A stretch of DNA of 30,000 bases from Botryococcus braunii (Eukaryota; Chlorophyta; Trebouxiophyceae), in NCBI GenBank assembly GCA_002005505.1, contig KV908651.1, positions 7,501 to 37,500 on the forward strand, in the 5' to 3' direction. A program made the position numbers and the translations under genes. Of this stretch, positions 22,627 to 30,000 are shown one piece after another; position 1 is the stretch's first letter, and each line of letters starts with the position of its first letter. The notes below the pieces were generated by a model. It was not told where the DNA came from. It saw only the letters and a program-made list of their open reading frames with translations, and made no database searches.

Positions 22627-24083
22627 TGTGTCTTGTAGACCTAGAAAAAGAGAGAGGGGTAGGGGGCAAAAGCACATGAAAGAGGGACATACTGAAGATT
22701 CATTGGCACGACAACTACCAACAACCAACCACCAACCAACCACCAAGGTTGTGTAGAGACTGTGAGCGCGGCCATCACCCGGCAGAGTCGAAATAAAAAG
22801 GGTTTAGAACACTCCCCAAACCTTCCATACAAACTGCATTCCCCCACGCAAGCCCAGTGGCGGGAAAAACATATAATACACTACTCAAACCCCCAGTAGG
22901 GTCTCCAAGTTCGTCTTTGCTCGCCAATTCCAGTCCAACATTGAAGCCGCAAGAGGGAGACGGCGTACTGGTATCAATCCAAAGCTATAACTTAATAGGG
23001 AGAGTCCATAAGACATGCGCAAGCCACAAAGAGTCCAAGGTAAATCAGGCGCGAGCAGTCGACCCCACAACGAGTGACTGCAGATAGATAACTCTGTTCT
23101 GATCTAATTAATCTACTTAATCTAAGAATTGTTTGGCCCTGAAGGCCCGATGAAACTCGTTAACTAAGTCAGGTGCCCAAACGCCGATATCGTTTTAGAT
23201 GAGCACTTCACCAAACCTAGCGTCTAACTGGTCCTGCATATGCGAATTTAATGCACCACTTTGTTCAATACTTCGAGTCCAGAGGGGGCAACAGCAAAGC
23301 TATTTGTAGTTGGATTTAGACATCCATGCATGTTAGCAGGGAATTGTATTGCAGCTTGCTTAAACCAGCTGAAGAGCTGGCATGGTCGGCACGGTTCACA
23401 TTCAAACCGTAATTTGGCAACCCATTGTCGCCCATGAAAACACCAGACAATAACATAAAAAGGCAGCGTACACGTATTCATTATTGAGCTAAAGTCACAG
23501 CATTGATCTCGGTTCCAGTGCAAACGGATAAGTGGGATATGGCGTAGTGACGTGCAGACGCATTCGAAACGACTCGTCCTTGAGCCAAAGAACTGATGCA
23601 AATACTTATTGGTATCACTTGTCCCGAAACAACATACTAGGGTCCGTCCTGGATCATAGCATCCCCGGGTAGAGGCCCTTGTCCGGCATATCCCTTCGCG
23701 TATTCTTGATAGCGGTTAACTCAAAATACTAGAGGGATTAGACTAACTGTTATTCAAACAAGAGTGTGAAGAATAAACTAGACTAGACTAACTCTTAATT
23801 ACTAATGCGAAACTGTAGACCTACTTACGTAGGACGGACTGGGTAGTCCCCGTGACTGTCCTGTTTCAACTGATCCGCGATCTCAACAAGCTCATGTGAA
23901 CACGTGCTCGGTTGAATCTGCAATCTGCAAATCTTCGAGTGACTTTTTAAGCAAGATCCGCCAATATGCCAAGGGATACAAAGACTGATTTGCCCGGTTT
24001 GCTTTTATTTTGAAACTCTAACCTCATTTCTCGCATTAAACGGGTGGTTTGGTTGTGGAGGTGAGACCTGGATACATGCTGTC
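22627..24083. other. Divergent intergenic region
   Basis: Separates the minus-strand binding-protein-like gene from the plus-strand DUF1995 gene, so both promoters should be here. Possible upstream exon(s) of the former may lie near 22640-22900. The stretch 23090-24060 is AT-richer, free of microsatellites and without convincing coding sequence. I see no clear TATA box. Confidence 0.5.
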
Positions 24084-28661
<4,578 letters not shown>

Positions 28662-28677
<16 letters not shown>

Positions 28678-28758
28678 TCCAGACTGGCAAGCCGTGACTC
28701 CGACACAGTACATTGTGGCTCCGACTTGGCAAGTTGTGACTCCGACTTGCAAGTCTGG
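28662..28758. repeat. 20/21-bp tandem repeat spanning the DUF1995 stop codon
   Basis: GACTGGCAAGTCGTGATCCA, GACTGGCAAGCCGTGACTCC, then three more diverged units starting near 28702, 28723 and 28744. The TGA stop at 28675 is inside unit 1. Confidence 0.85.
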
Positions 28759-29175
28759 AAATATAAGATGAGCTCAACATTTTCAATTTTCATACAGCTT
28801 TCTCTTTAAAAGTTTCAAACATTTTCATGATTAACATTAGTGACATTTTATGTTTTGTAGAGCTGAAAAGGCTGTAGAGGTGAATCGATGATGACCAGCA
28901 ATTGCCAGTCATGATTCGAACTGGGTAGCCATGAGTCACGGCCCAGTGGTTAATTGTGAAGTGAACGGGTGACGAAAGGGCAGAGGACAGACAAGTGGTT
29001 CGAGTGAATGAGGGGAAGGCGTGCAGCATTGAGGGAAATTGAGGGACCCATCAAGAAAGAACTTTGTTCCTCTGCTTTTTGTGTTTTAATTAGGGTGTGC
29101 TTATAAATACAAGAGGCAGAGGCTGTTGTTGTGTGTGGAGAAGCGGAGAGTTTTGTTCTGTGTGAGTTAGGCGGT

Positions 29176-29314
<139 letters not shown>

Positions 29315-29649
29315 GGCGGTTCACCCCCATTAAAGGCCATTTTTGTACCCCCTGTTAAGGGGCCCCGGCCCATGAGGGCGAAGTTTTGAAGGGGGGAGGA
29401 TAAACCTTGAAAAGCAAATGCGAAGCCTTTCCCCGCGGAAGGGGGAAAGTCAACTGATCTTGAATGCCCTTCCGCGAAAGAATGCCGGAATGAATGTTAC
29501 ACGGGACATGACATTAGGGACTGCAGTGTGCCTGTCAGCCAATTGGCAACTTTCTACAGGTGCAGATAAGGTTTGTCCTGCCAGCCTAGCCCCAGTAACA
29601 CCCCAATCACGTCCCAATAAATCTGATAAGTTTTTATGCCCTGCACCAT

Positions 29650-29912
29650 GCTTTGGGCTCCGCTTGGAAAGGGTATGGCAAGCTTGCAAGCGTACATTTC
29701 CCATACCAAGATGCATCTGGAGTAAGGAAAATTACTGATGAATGGAACACATTGCACATGGCCAAGCGTGTGGTCATGACTGCTTTGGGCTCACGCTTGA
29801 AAGATGTCGGAAGCTTGCAATCTTGCAATTGCCACACCAAAATTCATATGAAGTAAGAGAAATCAGTAATGAATGGAACACATGCGCATGACCATGGCGT
29901 GTCCTCATGACT
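29650..29912. repeat. Two-copy 132-bp direct repeat
   Basis: Copies begin GCTTTGGGCTC at 29650 and 29782. They share GGAAGCTTGCAA or GCAAGCTTGCAA, CACCAA or TACCAA, ATGAATGGAACACAT, and CGTGT(G/C)(G/C)TCATGACT at the end. Divergence is moderate. Confidence 0.88.
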
Positions 29913-30000
29913 CTGAGTGTTTGCCAGCCAACTCCCTATAACCATTGATTCACTTAGATTTCGGGTTGCAGCACGAAGGCAGCCCTATTTTCCTGCCAGT

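Noticed and set aside
23248..23601. 117-codon minus-strand ORF in the AT-rich spacer
   Set aside because: Its composition and residue pattern look random, and no flanking splice or promoter signals support it.

Overview
This window is nuclear DNA of a eukaryote, most likely a photosynthetic green-lineage alga; the species cannot be fixed from sequence. The genes are split by GT-AG introns. One encodes a DUF1995 protein of the LPA3-like chloroplast type with a transit-peptide-like start. Another encodes an ER oligosaccharyltransferase subunit, and plant-type TTTAGGG-like motifs occur near 17.85 kb. The introns are packed with long CA/GT and CT/GA microsatellites. The longest open frames in the window are translations of those arrays, not genes. 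All gene models were assembled by eye from short exons, using protein-family conservation recalled from memory, splice-site sequence and phase agreement. No alignment was run.

Layout. (1) 105-3296, minus strand: 5' part of OST48/DDOST, five exons, running off the left edge. (2) 3297-5627: gene-poor, with two strong palindromes and a large CT array. (3) 5628-11011, minus: a six-exon lysophospholipid acyltransferase (LPCAT/LPEAT type, about 419 aa) with its catalytic motifs split over several exons. (4) 13437-15386, plus: three exons of an unidentified membrane protein, with introns full of microsatellites, a GGGA array and minisatellites. (5) 16555-17087, plus: a two-exon small membrane-anchored protein, or two more exons of gene 4. 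(6) 17845-19560: telomere-like motifs, palindromes, a 148-codon unrecognised ORF and a diverged second copy of part of it. (7) 19768-22626, minus: a three-exon secreted protein resembling the substrate-binding proteins of bacterial SsuA/NMT1-type ABC importers. (8) 24084-28677, plus: a seven-exon DUF1995 protein. (9) 28678-30000: 3' flank, a large GA array and a 132-bp duplication.

The genes do not form a pathway. OST48 acts in N-glycosylation in the ER, the acyltransferase in membrane-lipid remodelling, and the DUF1995 protein probably in the chloroplast. The substrate-binding-like protein appears secreted or lumenal. I found no convincing new multi-gene system. The most unusual items are the bacterial-type binding-protein fold in an intron-bearing gene, exons flanked by complementary (CT)n/(GA)n arrays, and the palindrome/telomere-like/duplicated-ORF cluster at 17.8-19.5 kb.
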